DNA from: Beroe forskalii
Taxonomy: Eukaryota > Ctenophora > Nuda > Beroida > Beroidae
Reading direction: 5' to 3'
NCBI GenBank assembly: GCA_011033025.1
Contig: WFMF01000167.1
Span: forward strand, 248,001 to 312,000
Length of the DNA: 64,000 nucleotides
A program made the position numbers and the translations under genes. Positions 60,943 through 64,000 of this stretch are shown here, one piece after another (within the stretch, counting starts at the first letter, position 1; every line of letters begins with the position of its first letter). The notes under the pieces are model-generated. The model was given only the letters and a program-made list of their open reading frames with translations, was not told the origin of the DNA and ran no database searches.

Positions 60943-62261
60943 AAATAAATCCGAGTTAGACCTAAGTGTACCAATTGTACGAAATGAAAAATTTGAACTT
61001 GCTAACTAAGTAATAAGAATTTAGAATTTACTTATAATCAATTAATTAATTTACTAATAAGAAACTAGGAGATTCTCCTAATTTCTTAGCAAGCTCAAAT
61101 TTTGTAAGAAATTTCTCGAGAAAGCCAGGAAAGTGGTGCCGTTGTTAGGGAGATCGGATATTTGTAAGCGTGCAATGGAGAGAAGTTTGTTCAGCGCTGT
61201 TTCTGTATCAGTGTATCGTTAGTGAAAGCTGTGAAGTTGGTCTTTTGGTGTTTTCAAATTTGTAGATCGTGAGGCATGAAGGACGACAATGAGTTTATGT
61301 AAGTCATTTATTCGTGGAATTTTCAGACTCATCCAAGTTTGTGTGTGACTCAGGCATTTCAATTTGAATATATCCATGCGATTGCAAGCATTAATTGATT
61401 GTTTGTACTTACAGTAAGGGTGTATGTATGTAACACTTGCAAACCAAATCTCGATGATAGAATACGAGATAATCTGTGTATCTGCTGCTATATATAAAAC
61501 ACTAAATACAAAATATCACTCGGTTTTATGGTTTTCTATGAAATAAAGAAAGTTTGGCACTGTGGTTTTCGATCATTATTGTCACAAAACCGTCATATTT
61601 TTTACAATATCAGGTTTATTATCACAATTTTTACTAGAACTTGATATATGAATTCAACCCTGATTCAATAGAAGAATATTTATGTAACATCAAACATGTA
61701 AAAATTCTTGTTATTTATTCAATTTAGTTCTATTTCAATTTCAATCTCAATTAAACCAAATTAACAAAATAATAATAACATCAAATAATTAACTGACTTC
61801 AAACAACTGATAAAAGCACTGATTAAACAACGACCAATCTAAAAAGCGATTCATCAATCTCACGCCCGCCTTTTCGGTAGTTTCGTTTTGTGATAACTGG
61901 TACTTCATACTTATAGTCATTTAATTACGGTGAGGCAAATTATTAAAATTTACTGCAAACTGGCAAGTGGCAAGTATGGGAGCCCCGAAGAAATGCGAAT
62001 TTGAGACCTCTGGAATACCCAGGATCCTTCAAATATTTTATTATTTGGTTATCCCAAGGTGTGGGCTCCATTATTCTGTGCTAGGGCTATGATTGTCCGA
62101 GGCAAACCCATGTCTTAGAGCTTACAGGCGTGTATCAAAATCATAGATACAGAGATACAGGGACTCCCATAACTTGCTGACCCCATTACATCTACCAGTA
62201 CTTATTGAACTTAAAAATTAAATGTTCTAGATTGTTTGCGCAAGCTTAAATTTAATTTTGA
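60943..62261. other. Intergenic, nothing recognised
   Basis: AT-rich. No long frame, RNA gene or repeat array is seen. Confidence 0.5.
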
Positions 62262-63430
62262 TCATTCCCTAAAATTAGGGTTGTAAGGGTAAGATTGCTG
62301 AACCCCTATTGGTGTTGCATGTTGAGCCTGAGGGTATCCACCGGATGTAGCCTGAGGGTAATCTGATTTCATAACAGAGTTGTAATCGGGCGGGACATCG
62401 GAAGAATTAGGCTGTGGGTACTGCTGTGTAGGGATGCCAGACACTCCAGGTTTCTGAGCACTTGAGTTCTGGCTATTCTCCCCAAAAGGAGCATGTTGAA
62501 CCGTAAGGTTGGCGTGTACCGTATTAGTAATGATGGGGGCGGCTTCAGGCTGTTCATCCCTTGACTTCCTCCAGCCACAACACCACACGCAACAACACCA
62601 CACGCAACAACACACCAACACCACCAAGACTACAGCCCCTACAACCACCCCAGCCACCAGGCCTGTACTGACACACCTCCCGAACATGTGGCTCTCTCCA
62701 CTCGGACAGGAACAATCCCTGCTCCCCTTGTGGTGGGTAGTCAGACCCTCCGGACAGGGCAGACAATCGTCATTCTCCGTCGGTGGAGCTCGGTAATCTC
62801 TTGGTTTGTACGTGCCGATCGGGCAGTCGTCACAGCCTCCGTCGAACTTATTCCACTGTCTCGAGAAATCGCTTTCCGGATCGTTACACTCACAAAAACT
62901 GGTGTTTCCGGTGCTACGATAGGTCGGACAATCTTCACATCCCAGATACGTCTTACGGTACCCAACATCGCATTTACACGATATAGCGGTGTAGTATCGG
63001 TACGCAAACTCGCCACCGTCACACGTAGCGTTGTCATAGTAGCTGCAGCTGATTTCTTTGTCGTTTCCATCTACGTTGTGGCAGGATATGTTCGTCATGG
63101 AGACAGGCCGTGATCGTGCGAAGGGATAGCGGTCACCCGAGTACTGAATCCAGTCCAAATGATGATACCCCTGTCTCCTGCAGATGGCTTCTCCGGTTGC
63201 GTTTGAAGGGAGATGATCTTCCCCGGCCACGTGACTGCAGACATTTCCCTCGTCTATATCAGGAACCCCTGGCACTCCTGTTGTGCTGATAAGGAGTTGT
63301 CCTAAGTAAGTAGTTAGCCCTATTCTAATACGTTGGCTGGTTTGATAAAGATATGCATTGATCTTCCGTGTACCGTGTTGGGAAAAAGGGATGCTGCGAG
63401 GAGGAATACTACCCAAACTGCTGAATACAT
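62262..63430 (-). CDS. SRCR-domain, Cys-rich single-pass receptor
   Basis: The main frame (63416-62262, 384 codons) has an SRCR-like domain (EGNVC, GEAICRRQGYHHLD, SCHNVDGNDKEISC), then Cys-rich GCC2/GCC3-type modules (DCPTYRSTGNTSFCEC, DCPIGTYKPRDYRAPP, CPEGLTTHHKGSRDCSC). A membrane span (LVAGVVVGAVVLVVL) with an adjoining Cys cluster CCCVWCCCVWCC follows, and a Pro/Gln-rich tail with PPDY, a WW-binding PPxY motif. This architecture is typical of sponge and cnidarian surface receptors. The start is unsettled: an ATG at 63430 in another frame gives a good signal peptide (MYSAVWVVFLLAASLFPN), and a single indel near 63330-63400 would join it to the main frame. Confidence 0.72.
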
Positions 63431-64000
63431 AGTCTTCAACCGGATCTACCGGACCTGTAGTGATTTAATGTACCTTATCGGACTATAATTGGACAGACTT
63501 TATCCGGACGGACTTTAAAACCGTTTGTTTGTTTGTTTGTAAACCCACGGTAAGGCTGGAAATGTGCCGAAATTGTGATAATAATATACATCTGCAATTA
63601 CAAGAGTAAACATACATAACTCAAAGCAATAATGTCAACGTAGTGATGGACGCAAACGATCGGCCGTAAATTTGATATTTTTGCTTTGATCTCAAACTTT
63701 CAGTATTTTTTTATCGAAATCGAAATTAAGTCCGATAATGGATAAGGTAGTCAATATAATATCAAGATAGTGCCCAGGTATCTCAAATTACGATTTACTT
63801 TAGCACGATGGTAGATCAGCTGAAAATTTGAAACTTGATTCCACTCTTTTGTTTAAAGTAGGAACTGGTTGGTACCGGCTTTTCAACCGGTACCAAAACC
63901 AGTAATGCGGACCGCCTTCAGGTTATTACAATGGTGCCGGTGAAAAAGCCGAGACATGCTAACTGGTAACAAAACTGCTAACGAAACTCATGATAAAGAT
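63431..64000. other. Upstream region of SRCR gene
   Basis: Non-coding. It has a GTTT run at 63520-63540 and a palindromic GGTACCGGCTTTTCAACCGG block near 63870. Confidence 0.45.

Overview
This is a eukaryotic nuclear window from an invertebrate animal. Coding sequence is split by GT-AG introns, non-coding DNA is AT-rich, short inverted-repeat transposons are common, and the recognisable genes are animal ones: SEL1L (ER-associated degradation adaptor), ZRANB3 (annealing helicase/HNH nuclease), an ELMO engulfment protein, an atypical DSL-domain membrane protein and an SRCR-domain receptor. The mix fits an early-branching animal such as a sponge or cnidarian, but the species cannot be fixed from sequence alone. 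There is no sign of bacterial organisation.

Layout. 1-1.1 kb: an intronless ATP-grasp (D-Ala-D-Ala-ligase-like) gene on the minus strand. 1.2-13 kb: no recognisable genes, but many repeats: a 1.4 kb near-identical duplication (1479-2876 and 7097-8495), a 51-bp and a 91-bp tandem array, a TTAA-flanked C-rich element and several MITE-like elements, one nested in another. 13.1-17.2 kb: the 3' exons of ZRANB3 on the minus strand, from the helicase C lobe through a PIP-box-like motif to the HNH nuclease. 16.4-35 kb: a 9 kb segment present twice, on either side of a 100-N gap at 25512-25611. Copy 1 stops at the gap where copy 2 begins again at copy 1's start, so this looks like two unmerged haplotypes. 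They differ by several insertions, including a 1.95 kb transposon and a 306 bp MITE with clean empty sites.

37.6-51 kb: SEL1L on the plus strand, with tandem-repeat expansions anchored at its exon/intron junctions: a coding 48-bp array of about 80 units, a 14-bp array of about 100 units carrying CACGTG, a 23-bp array of about 16 units and a ~115-bp array. A 1.4 kb foldback element lies exactly on one splice acceptor and duplicated the CTCCAG acceptor sequence. 51.3-56.4 kb: a 2.6 kb tandem duplication without genes. 57.1-60.4 kb: ELMO exons on the minus strand with the DSL-domain gene nested in an ELMO intron on the opposite strand. 60.5-61 kb: 15-bp and 33-bp arrays. 62.3-63.4 kb: the SRCR receptor on the minus strand.

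The most unusual observation is that independent minisatellites in one gene (and a short one in ZRANB3) each have a unit containing the local AG|GT splice junction. Exon boundaries have been copied many times in tandem, so each unit carries a candidate splice site. Several otherwise good genes carry single frame breaks, which may be consensus indels in the assembly rather than real lesions.
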